Part shown: positions 13,126-23,298 of the stretch, in pieces
Layout: every line of letters starts with the position of its first letter
Position numbering within the stretch: position 1 is the first letter of the stretch
Source: Adenophora triphylla var. japonica
Lineage: Eukaryota; Streptophyta; Magnoliopsida; Asterales; Campanulaceae
Reading direction: 5' to 3'
Assembly: GCA_022495995.1 (NCBI GenBank)
Contig: JAFEMH010000927.1
Span: 372,001-436,000 of the forward strand
DNA: 64,000 nt
Notes under the pieces: model-generated
What the model saw: only the letters and a program-made list of their open reading frames with translations
Database searches by the model: none
Told to the model about the DNA's origin: nothing
Made by a program: the position numbers and the translations under genes

Positions 13126-13835
13126 GGAAAGTTGCCCTCTTCATCAAAGAAAACATCATGTGCAGATACGGGTTGCCAGCCGAAATCATCTCGTATAATG
13201 GATCCCACTTTGAAGGGGAATGTGAAAACTCGGCGGAATTCCGAATAACCCGTCACAAGTCATCTCCCTACAGCCCCAAACCAACGGAGCCGTCGAGGCA
13301 AAGAAACAAGACTCGGAAAATATCATCCGGAAAATGGCCGTCCAAGGCGTAGATTGGCCCGAGAAGTTACACTGCACTCGGGGCTAAACATCACCGAACG
13401 GCAATCGGGGAAACACCTTTTGCCCTCACATACGGAATGGAAGCCGTACTCCCAATCGAGCCGGAAATACCCTCGCTCCGTATACCGTTGGAAAGCCGTA
13501 TCAACGAGGTCGAATGGCTCCGCAGTCGCCATGATGAACCGGCCCTACTAGACGAACGCCGACCGAAGGCCATGGAACACATCCGGCCTACCAAGGAAGA
13601 ATGGCTAGAGCCTTCGACAAGAAAGTAAAGCATCGGGAGATCCGACAAGGTGATCTCGTTTTGAAAGAAAAGCCCCTGGCCCGTATCAACCCCTCGGCAA
13701 ATGGGAGCCTCGTGTGGGTCGGGCCATATGTCGCCCGTAAGATCTTCTCCTGAGGAGCCATGCAACTTTCACCTCGACGGGAATCCCTTTGTACACCCAG
13801 TGAATGGTGACAAGCTGCGCAGATACTACGCGTAA
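13126..13835 (+). pseudogene. Integrase C-terminal half remnant of Y
   Basis: In shifting frames the sequence gives KENIMCRYGLPAEIIS with NGSHFEGECEN (second catalytic region), TYGMEAVLPIEPEIPS (the conserved block after the core) and a C-terminal HPVNGDKLRRYYA ending at the stop 13833-13835. Several frameshifts break it, and the expected Asp before NGSHFEG reads as Tyr (ISYNGSHF). The zinc finger and first catalytic Asp are missing, consistent with the upstream deletion. Confidence 0.8.
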
Positions 13836-14261
13836 AAAAAAAAAGAGAGTGCTAAAAGAGTAATACCCAACTAGGTTGAAAAACCCGAGAAGGGCGGCCT
13901 AGGTAAAAAACAGGGTTGCACCAAAAAAAAAACAAAAAAAAAACAAAAAAAAAAAAAAAAAAACAAAAAACAAAAAAAAAAAGACAAAAAAAAAACAAAA
14001 CAAAAAAAATCATCAGGTTGAACTACGAAGACCTGAGCTCCTCAAAATGAGGGGAACGTAGGCAGCCGGAAACGGTTCGGTCTAAAGCACAAATAAAAGC
14101 CATACTTTGGCATCAATACAATTGATCAGACCATGAAAGCGTCTCGAAAAACTCTAAAGCAATTCAAATATTCATTACAAGTTAAAAGCTCTTTGATGAG
14201 TCTAAGCCCGATTCATTCCTACAACCGGTAACCTCGCTAAAAGAAAACTAAGATACATAAT
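13836..14261. other. A-rich spacer after the Y integrase remnant
   Basis: Between 13836 and 14010 long A runs are separated by single C or G bases. At 14020-14067 lies the first copy of a GAACTACG...GTAGGCAGCC motif that recurs near the 3' LTR. I see no gene on the plus strand; the minus-strand accessory gene ends at 14261. Confidence 0.6.
14020..14067 (+). repeat. GAACTACG/ACGTAGGCAGCC motif, copy 1
   Basis: The copy starts GAACTACGAAGACCTGAG and ends GGGGAACGTAGGCAGCC. Its middle can pair across TCCTC/GAGG. Similar copies lie at 20110-20154 and 20555-20598. Function unknown. Confidence 0.7.
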
Positions 14262-15812
14262 CAAATTAATGTGTCCGCCATGACAAGAAAGGGATACTCG
14301 GAAACCTCGTAGTCACTCCAAGCCACTCGCATCGGCCTCTCCCCTCTTCTTCCCCTTCGAGTCTTCTTTTTCCGAACAGAAAATGTCGCTGTTCCTCCTA
14401 CCAAGCTCCGGTATAGGGACAGTGGTCTATCAAACCAGCCTCCGTCAGTGGCCTTAGTAGCCCTAGCGTCATCCCTCATCTCCCGTAACCTAGCCGGTAG
14501 CATAGGAGCCCTCCTCTCCCGTCTCTTGACGTAAGCCTCATAATCGGCCGCGCCGTCTCCACTCCCGTCATGAGGGTTGGCCTCGCCTCGGCCCTCCTCC
14601 TCTCGTAAACAGCCGGTCCTCCGCACCCACAATGGCCTCACGCCGTCTCAAAATAGCCACCCGAGTCTCTCCTGCATGCCTCTCGTACCAATCCAGTACC
14701 AAGTGGTCAGAACACCGGTCTCTGACGCTCGAGGATAACCCGAGGAGGAAAGGCATCATACCTCCACGCTCGGGAAAGAAATGGAAACACCGAGGGATCA
14801 TCCATGGAAACAGGAGCCACCACCCCGGTGGCTATATCATCAAAATCCCCAAAGGAACCTCCGCTCCAGCCAAACTGTCTCGTAACCAAGGACGGAATAT
14901 AGAAGCCGGACCGAGAAAGCCCCGGAAGCATGACCACATGGGACCCGTCCCGAAGCACTCGCGAGTCTCCACCCGCCAACAAGGCACCGACCATCTCGAT
15001 GTCTTCTCGTCCGGAGACCAGCCATCCAACGCTCCCATGAGCCCCGATCATCAAAATCCACCGCAACCCCCTCCCGACAAATGTCCAAGGCTTGATCATA
15101 TCGTAGGTTTCCCGAAGAACCCCCAAACGCTCCATCGCCCATGTGGTCAAGAGAAACGGGCTGCCCCCGCGCATATACCGTCTTCCGTAGCGCCCTATCG
15201 AGAGCATGAAAAGTCTCCCCGTAATCAAAGGAACGACATCTCTCGCCTGTGCGACAGCCGAACGACAACATCTAGCAGAGATCGATGGCAAATCCCAAAG
15301 GAATAGACCATGAACAGGGTGCCAAACATACAAAGTGCAAAGGCATCCCAATAAGCATCATCCACCAAGCCTAGGCCCCTAAACCTATCAGGAAGGCCGG
15401 AAATATCAAAATGATCGGGACCACGGATCATATCTTGCGCTTCCTCCGGGAAAAGATGAAGGAGGACGCACAATCTGTCAACAAAAGAAGCCCCTCTGGG
15501 CAAAGGAACCGCTATCTCTTCCACCTCCGGACCTCCAAGCAAGGCCCGAAATTCTTCGACAATCGGAACAATCTCGTTGAAAGAAAGGCAAAAGACATGC
15601 CTTCTAGTGTCCCAAAATGATGAAGAAGCTCTCAAGAGGTCGTAGTCCGGAACCAATTCCTTGAGAGACCATAAGCACCTCACCTTGTACCTTTCTTCAA
15701 AGAAGGACCTCCTCTCATGCATAATCTCCCTACACCACTCCTTGAACTTGTTGAAGAATGACATTTGGGATTCTTGGGGCAATTTTGATGGAGCTTTTCT
15801 AAAGTTTTCCAT
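14261..15812 (-). pseudogene. Antisense accessory gene Y2: DUF7745 / plant-mobile-domain-like protein
   Basis: I chose the ATG at 15812 (MENFRKAPSKLPQESQMSFF); upstream codons in the same frame look untranslated. Near residues 45-85 the protein reads LVPDYDLLRASSSFWDTRRH then FNEIVPIVEEFRALLGG, the fold signature of the DUF7745/plant-mobile-domain class found on plant gypsy elements. A one-base frameshift near 15250 moves the frame. The continuation has GGSPFLLTTWAMERLGVL, the usual 'leading-to-W-x-x-E' helix of the class. The last open part ends at 14261. It lies antisense to Y, between pol and the 3' LTR. A second related gene (Y1) lies upstream of it on the same strand. The family's biochemical function is not established. 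Confidence 0.65.
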
Positions 15813-15935
15813 GGTTTTTCTCTCTTTCTCCCCGAAAATGGCTGTTTGGACTGGAGGTTGAAGAGGATATTTGAATTTGAAATAAAGCAAGACCAGGTCT
15901 GAACCAAAATTAAAGGACAATGTCAGAAGCTGCCC

Positions 15936-15958
15936 TATCCGCGCGGACATGATTGTCA
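15936..15958 (+). promoter_or_regulatory. Copy 2 of the 23-bp GC-palindrome motif, upstream of antisense gene Y2
   Basis: The copy reads TATCCGCGCGGACATGATTG followed by TCA and lies 124 bp before the chosen Y2 start on the minus strand. An AT-rich TATTTCAAATTC segment sits between them on that strand. The core TCCGCGCGGA is a perfect palindrome, so it can act in either direction. Confidence 0.5.
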
Positions 15959-16307
15959 CAAAAAAAAGTCTCGCAATGTCAAGCCGCTACATCAAAAGAG
16001 GAATATTCCGTCCCGATTGCTCGAAACCTGTGCAAAAAAAAAATCTCCCCAAACCAGTCCATATACCAAACACCCTTGCAAAAAAAAAAAAAAACCAAGG
16101 CTCATACAACACTGCATTCATACTGCATTGCATTCATAAAATAAAATCCTAAATTATTACATTCCAAAAAAAAAAGAGTGGGCATAAAAAAAAACAAATA
16201 AACATCAATAAAATCCTAAATTATTACATTCCAAAAAAAAAAAAAATGTGCATAAGTTGTACAAATCTCAATCTCAAATCTCAAAAAAAAAAAATCAATC
16301 GGAGTCT
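15959..16307. other. Spacer between the two antisense genes of Y
   Basis: The segment has repeated A runs of 7-13 bases and a short direct repeat (ATAAAATCCTAAATTATTAC at about 16138 and 16207). No coding signal is seen. Confidence 0.5.
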
Positions 16308-19182
16308 CTAGCGCCCGATGTCTGCCCCCGGCCCCTCTTGCGACTCGGGCCCGCCTCCTCTGGAGCCCTGAAAATTTCGGGCTCGAATCGTCCTCGTCTC
16401 CGTAAAGAGGCTCGCCAGACCAACCGGCACGCTCCGATAGGGCAAGCCGAGATCTGCGAAAAAATCGTATCCGAAGGTGAAGGCGTCGGACTCCTGGACA
16501 TACGAAGACGACCTGCCATGCTGCCATACGTGTCCCTGCCCGTGTGGATCCCCGAGAATGACGTGATCCGAAGGCGCACCGCTGGGATCAAGGAGAGGAG
16601 ACAGAGGAGTCTCAAGAAGTCTCGAGCGAATAGGGGAAGCCTCCCGTCCGACAGCGCCGCCGTGGTCGCCTCGCTCTAGCTCGAGGAGCCCCGCAAGCGA
16701 CCATCCTCCCGATGAATCTCTTGGCTCGATCACTTGCTTCGTCGCCTTCTCGACGACCACTTCCGAAAACCGCACAAAAGCAAAAGCGTCAAAAAAGGAA
16801 GTGATGCTAAAGATGATGAAACAAAAAAAGAGAGGGAAGAGGCGTGGCGTAAAAGGCCATACCTTCATACTCCTGACGAGGCCGAAAGCTCGTGGAAGCC
16901 GCTCGGGCCGAGGGATCTGCACCTCAATCGGACCCCATCCCGGATATAGGAAAATCCGTCCGAGGGTACCGCGGATCCCAAGCCCCTCTCTATCCAGACC
17001 CGAGGCATCCTCGCCTCCTCAAGACGAATGTCGCATATGGCTCAATCGCCACGAAATCCGAGAAGTGCCGGCCGGCTCGGTAATCATCCCAGTCACGGAC
17101 CGATCGCTCGGGTGCATCATATCGGCGGAAGGCTCCACCGGTGTCCTCAAAGGCGAATTCACGCCATGCCGGCGCGTCACCCTCTCTCCCGCATAATATG
17201 CGTCGCAAGTCGACCTCTCGTAATCCTCCGCCGCACAGCCCAAATCTCGGCGCCCTTCACTGCGCCACTCGAAGCGATCCTGTGGGAAAAATATCATCCC
17301 CTCATCCGTCTCGGCCTCCGTCAAAGGAAGGCAATCCGCGTACTGAGAGTCGTACGCCCCCTGGAGCTTATCTTCTCCCGGGCATGCTTGGACCAAGATC
17401 GCATGACCGGATACGCCCGACGTACTCCGCCGCCGCCGCCACATCGTGACGTGAAAAACTCCAACGCCCATACCGCGAAAGGTAAAAATCAAATCAATCC
17501 AAAGGCAAAAGAAAAGTGTGTGCTCAAAAAAAAAAAGAGAAGGAGAGGGAAAGCAAGAAGAGAGCTTATACCTCCGTGGCAAACTCAAAGCAAGATAAGG
17601 AGCTCACAGCCTTTCCTACTGTACCTATCGAGAGCAAAGTAAAGCTCGCCACCCGGCCTCTCCCCACGAGACATCTCCGACCGTCTCCATGTCCTCCAAG
17701 GATCTCAAGAAGGCAAAGACCGCCGTCCTCGCATGTCCAAAGAGCGTGCTCGAAAAGGCAAACCACAAGAAGGCCCTGGCAATCTGATCGGCGCCTATCC
17801 TCTCCTCCCCAGCCTCGTAACTTGCTATGGTCTCCACAATCTTACCGTAGACCACGGTATACTCCATCCCCATCCCCTTTTTGGGAATAGGGGAAAATCC
17901 CAGAAGAGCCTGTAGATCCGCATCGCTGTAGCCATCCCGCCACTCAATGCTGCGTCCATTAAAGGACAGGCCCGTAATCGCAAACAGAATCGGAGGGCGT
18001 AACCGTAGCCTCGCCCCAGAAGAAGTGAAAGGTGTGGGTCGCGTCCCACCAATGCTGCGCCAGAGCAAACATCAAGCCCTTGCTCTTAGGGAACTTGACC
18101 AGCCCCCTCAAGCACTCGACGAACTCCCAAAGCCCCGTCTCGACAACAATCTGTCTCGGACTCGGCAAAGCTCCTCGGCCCGCATCCGAAAGCCGATCCC
18201 ACAAGTCAACCACGGACTCCACCGATCCTCGAGTCTTCATCTTGTTCAGCTGCTCCGTAACGTAGTTGTTTCCACCCTACAAAAAAAAAAGAGAGAAAAT
18301 GTCAAAAAAAATTGCATTTGCACAAAAAAAAAAAAAGCATACACATGCATTAAAAAAAAAAAAAATTCGACAGCATAACGGCATGCAACAGACACAGCCC
18401 AATTTTTCTCGCATAAAAGAAAACAGTTTTCGGCAAGTCCCATTCATTCATACATCCATACAAAGAGTCGACGGAAATAAAAACTTCGTCCCATTTTCAA
18501 AAAAAAAAATGCATACATGCATATCATCCATCTTACATGCAACGGGAGGAAAAATCCGTCCCACTTTTCAAAAAAAAAAAATCCTAAACATACATACGTC
18601 TCATGTTGACAAAAAGCCCATTCTTTCAAAAACAAAATGCATGCATTGCATCATCACAATTCACAATATTTCGAAAAAAAAAATGTGGCAAAAATGCCAA
18701 TTCTTTTCCCAAGCAAAATGCACATTTTGGGATACCCACAAATTCATCAAGATCAATATTCAATTTTCAAAAAAAAAAAAAAATCATCATCATTCACAAT
18801 TTTCGGATAAAAAAAAAATAATAATGGCAAAAATGCCAATTCTTTTCTCAAGCAAAATGCACATTTTGAGTTACCCATATACTCATGCAAAGCATCGAAA
18901 CCAAAATCCAAGGCCAAGAACATGGTCATTTTCGAAATTTTTCAAAAAAAAAAAATTCAAAATTCAATTTCAATCAAGAAATCGACAAGAGGATCAAAAA
19001 GATTCGAAGTATACCGTTCGGAGATGCGGATCCGAAGCCCAATGTTGCCAAGCATCGGGGTAGGGCTCCTCCGCAATCGATTGCGAAAGATTGTAATGCC
19101 TCCTCATCCGGACGAGCTCCAATCGTCTCTCCGCCACCGGGCCACGTCCTTGGCCTTGAAAAGCGCCTTCCCCGTGTTCCAT
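16308..19182 (-). pseudogene. Antisense accessory gene Y1: plant mobile domain (PMD) protein, multi-exon, frameshifted
   Basis: Exon 1 runs 19182-19015 (56 codons, MEHGEGAFQGQ...), ending at a GTATAC donor. Exon 2 begins at 18276 after a T10-GTAG acceptor, and both junctions are phase 0. Exon 2 reads HWWDATHTFHFFWGEATVTP, the diagnostic PMD block, then (after a one-base shift near 18000) FAITGLSFNGRSIEW and DLQALLGF. Further PMD-like pieces are LYFALDRYSRKGCELL near 17620, VWALEFFTS near 17470 and RFEWRSEGRRD near 17290. The last open part ends at 16308. The gene is antisense to Y. PMD proteins include Arabidopsis MAIN/MAIL1 and retrotransposon-borne members; frameshifts suggest this copy is dead or the sequence has errors. 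Confidence 0.7.
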
Positions 19183-19344
19183 TGCTCAAAAAATCGAAGA
19201 AATCGGAGGAATTTTCAAGCTTTTTGAGCAACAATGGCTTCCTTCTCTCGGTCTCTCTCTCTCTGCTCTCGTCTGTTTCAAAAACTGAATGGGGAAGAAG
19301 AAAAGGGGGCGGCCCCTCATTAATACCCCCTGGTTTTCAAACCC

Positions 19345-19367
19345 TATCCGCGCGGATAGGATTGTCA
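19345..19367 (+). promoter_or_regulatory. Copy 3 of the 23-bp GC-palindrome motif, upstream of antisense gene Y1
   Basis: The copy reads TATCCGCGCGGATAGGATTG followed by TCA and lies 163 bp before the Y1 start codon on the minus strand. A TATTAAT box (plus 19320-19326) and a CT/GA-rich leader lie between, as expected for a promoter. Confidence 0.55.
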
Positions 19368-19454
19368 GGGTCAAAATGACCCTTTTGCCCCTTAAAATTC
19401 CAGGACTCTGCAATTCAGTCCCCAACTTGACAGAGTTAACAAAGTTAACCAAAG

Positions 19455-20095
19455 TCAGCCCCTTTTCATCAAAATCTTCCCGGCAGTCAAACGTAAGACC
19501 GATTTCCCCGAGAAAGATAACGAGATCCCGTATCTTTCATCAAAATCATCCAACGGCAGTCAAACGTAAGACCGATTTCCTCGAGAAAGATAACGAGATC
19601 CCGTATCTTTCATCAAAATCTTTCCCGGCAGTCAAACGTAAGACCGAGTGCCCCGAGAAAGATAACGAGATCCCGTATCTTTCATCAAAATCATTCCCCG
19701 GCAGTAAAACGTAAGACCGATTTCCCCGAGAAAGATAACGAGATCCCGTATCTTTCATCAAAATCATCCAACGGCAGTCAAACGTAAGATCGATTTCCCC
19801 AAGAAAGATAACGAGATCCCGTATCTTTCATCAAAATCTTCCAACGGCAGTCAAACGTAAGATCGATTTCCCCAAGAAAGATAACGAGATCCCGTATCTT
19901 TCATCAAAATCTTTCCCGGCAGTAAAACGTAAGACCGAGTACCCCGAGAAAGATAACGGATCCCGTATCTTTCATCAAAATCTTCCCGGCAGTAAAAACG
20001 TAAGACCAATTTCCCAGACGAATACGTCTGATTTTCCCAGCAAAGGCTAACGAAATCCCCAACAAAGATAACGGAATCCCAAAAGCCAACGAAAT
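19455..20095 (+). repeat. 72-bp tandem array in the 3' region of Y
   Basis: About seven to eight units of 71-74 bp repeat the core AAAGATAACGAGATCCCGTA, TCTTTCATCAAAATC, then CGGCAGTCAAACGTAAGACC. Each unit contains an inverted AAAGATA/TATCTTT pair. Units become diverged near 20000-20090. Tat-clade elements are known for such arrays in their 3' untranslated region. Open frames across this array are repeat translations, not genes. Confidence 0.9.
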
Positions 20096-20109
20096 CTCGA
20101 GTAAGACTC

Positions 20110-20154
20110 GAACTACGAAAGGGCTTGATTCCCACTAGGGATACGTAGGTAGCC
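20110..20154 (+). repeat. GAACTACG/ACGTAGGTAGCC motif, copy 2
   Basis: The copy reads GAACTACGAAAGGGCTTGAT and ends GGGATACGTAGGTAGCC. It matches 20555-20598 closely and 14020-14067 more loosely. Confidence 0.75.
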
Positions 20155-20240
20155 TATCATTAGGTCCAGCCCCCCGACCAAAACGGTCACCCTCTCCTTC
20201 GGCAGCAGACGAAGTCCACCGAAAGGCCATTTCAAATTAA

Positions 20241-20360
20241 GGTTCGAGGCACCTAAAACGCCATCTTCAAGGTTCGAGGCACCTAAAACGCCATCTTCAA
20301 GGTTCGAGGCACCTAAAACGCCATCTTCAAGGTTCGAGGCACCTAAGACGCTATCACTAG
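20241..20360 (+). repeat. 30-bp tandem repeat, four copies
   Basis: GGTTCGAGGCACCTAAAACG followed by CCATCTTCAA starts at 20241, 20271, 20301 and 20331 with an exact 30-bp period. A further single copy starts near 20510. The array belongs to the 3' untranslated region of Y. Confidence 0.95.
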
Positions 20361-20554
20361 GAAAGCGATAAATCGCAAACATCCCCAGCAGAGACCGAAA
20401 ATGGTCATTCCTATCCCAAATGAGCGGATAACCATCGACCGAAAATGGTCATCTCTTATCCCCAGCAGAGTTTCTCTCCAAAGCAACCGACCGCAGAACT
20501 CGCTCATCGGGTTCGAGGCACCTAAAACGCCATCATCTCCAGGGTCAAAGACCC

Positions 20555-20598
20555 GAACTACGACTGGCTTGATTCCCATTCGGGATACGTAGGTAGCC
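20555..20598 (+). repeat. GAACTACG/ACGTAGGTAGCC motif, copy 3
   Basis: This copy lies about 107 bp before the 3' LTR and shares CTTGATTCCC and GGGATACGTAGGTAGCC with copy 2. Its placement close to the polypurine tract suggests a conserved 3'-end element. Confidence 0.75.
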
Positions 20599-20692
20599 TA
20601 TCGCTAGGTTCAGCCACCCGATCACTCGATCATCCTGCCAAATATGGAGCCTTACTCTTATCGACGACCCCGCTTCCTTCGAAAGCGCCGTC

Positions 20693-20705
20693 GCCGAGGG
20701 GCTAC
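20693..20705 (+). other. Polypurine-tract region of Y
   Basis: GCCGAGGGGCTAC directly precedes the TGTAAGTGCT start of the 3' LTR, where plus-strand synthesis would be primed. The purine run is short, as in the related Tat elements here. Confidence 0.5.
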
Positions 20706-22439
20706 TGTAAGTGCTCCAATTTGAGCTTGTTAGAATTTTCGTTAGAAAATTAACGAAAGTTATAACATTTCTAACAAGTCCTAACAATCCTAACATTTTT
20801 AACAAAGTGAGGGTAAAATGGGCATTGTTATTTAAGGTTAAACCTCAAAAGAATCTCAAAAAGTAAAACAAAAGGAATAAAATCACAAATAGAAATGTCA
20901 AAACATAAACCGGTCATTTAATTTGAATTTCAAAAAGAAATATTCCTCTTGTCCAAAGCCGGAGCCGCATTTAATGAACAAAGGCACGCCGAAGGGACTT
21001 GTCCGCGCGGATGAGTTTGTCATTTCAGAGGGCTATAAATTGAGCCCTCCAGCCACAAAAAAGGAGGAAAAACACAAATTGCACCGAACCCTGGCGAAAT
21101 ATAGAGAGAAAACAGTGAGAATTCTTCAAGAATTGTCACCCTTTTCTCTCCAATCTTTCCCAACTCACACTCATCCATTCACTCTCATATTCAAGCCCTA
21201 AACACTCATACACTCAAGCCAAAAACTCAAGAACACAAGGAAGATTGGTAAACCCTCCTTCTCCTTACCCTAAACTCCAACCATGCATGCATTTGCAAAC
21301 TACAAAATGTAGTTCCTTCATCTTCTTGCTCTAGATCTAAGAAGATCACCATGGAAGACCATCTCCATGGATGATCTTCTACAAAGATCAACATCATTTT
21401 CAAGTTCTCTTACTTTCTTGCAAAGAAAACTCATTTTCAAAACCCTAAAAACCATTTTCATACATCAAATCTCATTTTCAAAAGGGTAAAATCCCCCTCC
21501 CCAAGCAAATGAAATGCTTGGTCCTAATGTACCCCAAGGATGGTTTGGTATAGTTGATTCACCACTAAAATGTCTAGTGATCACTAATCAAAACCTAGGG
21601 AAATGGGGACAAGCATGGATGCAAAACCCCCTTTAAAATCATATTCTCCTTCTTGGGAAGTTGCTGTCCAGTAGCAATTTTCCCAGACCTCAGTCCATTA
21701 TCTTAATTTTTGGACACAGATGAACTTGGAATTTGGTGTTGACTACAAAACAATTTTTGTAGCCAACATCCAGAGCTTTCCATACATATTTTTACTTTAT
21801 TTTTTAGGTGAGTAAAACTCCTCTTTTCAAATTTTCTTTCAGATGCTAGTTCATCAGCTTCTGGGAATCCAGATCTCATATCTGAGGTTTCCAGAAGGTT
21901 TTGACCCCTCAAATCTTCTCCAAAATGGAAAATTCCTTCGCACAAATCTTATTTAAGGCGTCTAGAACAACTTTAATTCTCTGAGTTTATCCAGATTATG
22001 AAGTTTTAAGACCCTTGAATCCCTTTCAAAATCAAAGGTCCACTGCCTTTTTCATTCTGGCAGAAATGACTCTCAACTTCAAAAGGTCTTTTGAGTACCA
22101 AATCTCAATCCAAAAATCTTCCAAAAAATCACGGGATCAGTTTAAAGTCTTAAAAAGATATCCCAATTTTTACTTTTCTGAGTTTCAAAGTATTTTGGCC
22201 AAAACACACGCACACACACACACAAATGATTTTCAGCTTGGAAGACTCGTTTTACGAGGCATTCCGGGTGCACACTAACGTCCTTCCCGGCGTGTAACAT
22301 GACCTCCGAACCTAAATCTCTGATCTCGAGCTTTTTTCAAAGTTTTGGCCCTCAAAATTAAAATGGCGTGGTGACTCCGTTTTCGTTGATTTTTTCAAAC
22401 AAAAATGGGAAAATTTTCGATACATCACACATCATCACA
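20706..22439 (+). repeat. 3' LTR of Y
   Basis: The 1734-bp copy of the Y LTR has TG...CA ends and is followed by the CACAT target duplication (22440-22444). It includes the fourth copy of the GC-palindrome motif (21000-21022), the TATA box and an AC microsatellite near 22206-22223. Few differences separate it from 7037-8778. Confidence 0.95.
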
Positions 22440-22444
22440 CACAT

Positions 22445-23110
22445 ACAATTGTCTCTGATCATGGACTGCAATTCTCCACAACATTCACTACAGAGTTGGG
22501 AAGGGTAAAAGTCCGCCATGCAAAATCTTCAGTTAGCAGACCACAAGGCAACGGCCAAGCAGAAGCAGCAAACAAACTGGTCCTAACCGCCCTTACCAAG
22601 AACCTTGAGGGACGCGAGGGTAGATGGTTGGACGAACTTCCCCTAGCCTTATGGGCTGTTCGCACAACCACCCGGGGGCCAACCGGGGAAACCCCATTCG
22701 CACTAACCTTCGGTTCTGAGGCTATGGCACCAGCGGAGATGGCCATCCCTACCGTGAGAAACTCCCATTATGATGAGCAAGTCAACAAGGTCAATAGGCT
22801 CCTAGACCTGGACCTGATAGAGGAGAAACGACTAGCTGCACAGATGAGGATGGTGAATTACAAGCAAAGGACCAAGGCATACCATGACAAGAGGGTCATC
22901 AGAAGAGTATTCCAAGTAGGCGATTGGGTACTTAGAAAAATTGAAGCTACTGGTCGGAAGGCAGAACAGAACAAGCTCTCCCCAAATTGGGAAGGTCCCT
23001 ATATCGTCACTCAAGTCATTCGAGAAGGAACCTACAGATTGAAGACTAAGGAGGGGAAGGATCTCAAGCATCCGTGGCACTCCGACAACCTTAGAAAATA
23101 TTATCACTAG
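22445..23110 (+). pseudogene. Tat-A pol, second segment: integrase core end and C-terminal domain
   Basis: Codons resume at 22445 with TIVSDHGLQF, holding the second catalytic Asp, and continue to SRPQGNGQAEAANK with the catalytic Glu. The block GETPFALTFGSEAMAPAE and the C-terminal LSPNWEGPYIV motif follow, ending HSDNLRKYYH and a stop at 23108-23110. The frame is open throughout. Together with 5825-7036 it completes an apparently intact integrase once Y is removed. Alone it has no start and is separated from its N-terminal half. Confidence 0.92.
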
Positions 23111-23298
23111 TCTAGTTTATTTTACAGTAGAGTAGTTTCTTATTTTCTGTCTTTTATTTTTTGTTAGTTGATAGGATTGCAGTTCGATGTAATCGCATTT
23201 CAGTTTTACGAAAGCAGTTTCTTCCAGCATGCAAAGCAACTATCAACTCTTCATACCGACACCAGGAGACGAGGACTTTATCCCCGACTCTTCGAAAC
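23111..23298 (+). other. Tat-A spacer between the pol stop and the satellite array
   Basis: The stretch contains TTGCAGTTCGATGTAATCGC and the following 60 bp that recur in the equivalent place in Tat-B (48640-48720, minus strand). It is conserved between the copies but has no coding signal. Confidence 0.6.

Larger units (their letters stand above)
7037..22439 (+). mobile_element. Complete LTR retrotransposon Y (Ogre/Tat-like, non-autonomous)
   Basis: This 15,403-bp element has LTRs at 7037-8778 and 20706-22439, a primer-binding site at 8780 and a purine-rich tract just before the 3' LTR. Recognisable plus-strand pieces are a protease end (11649-12110), a protease-to-RT linker (about 12880-13100) and an integrase C-terminal half (13126-13835). 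Reverse transcriptase, RNase H and the integrase N-terminus are absent. The 3' half holds two plant-mobile-domain-class genes on the minus strand, then 72-bp and 30-bp tandem arrays. The LTRs differ by few substitutions and small indels, so insertion is fairly recent even though the coding parts are broken. It probably moved with proteins supplied in trans. Confidence 0.92.

Noticed and set aside
18266..19063. A 265-codon Lys-rich open frame on the plus strand
   Set aside because: It is created by poly-A runs read as Lys in the introns of the antisense gene Y1; there is no domain and composition is low complexity.
19455..20360. Regular direct repeats that could be mistaken for a CRISPR array
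   Set aside because: There are no unique spacers, the context is a plant retrotransposon 3' region, and no cas genes exist here.
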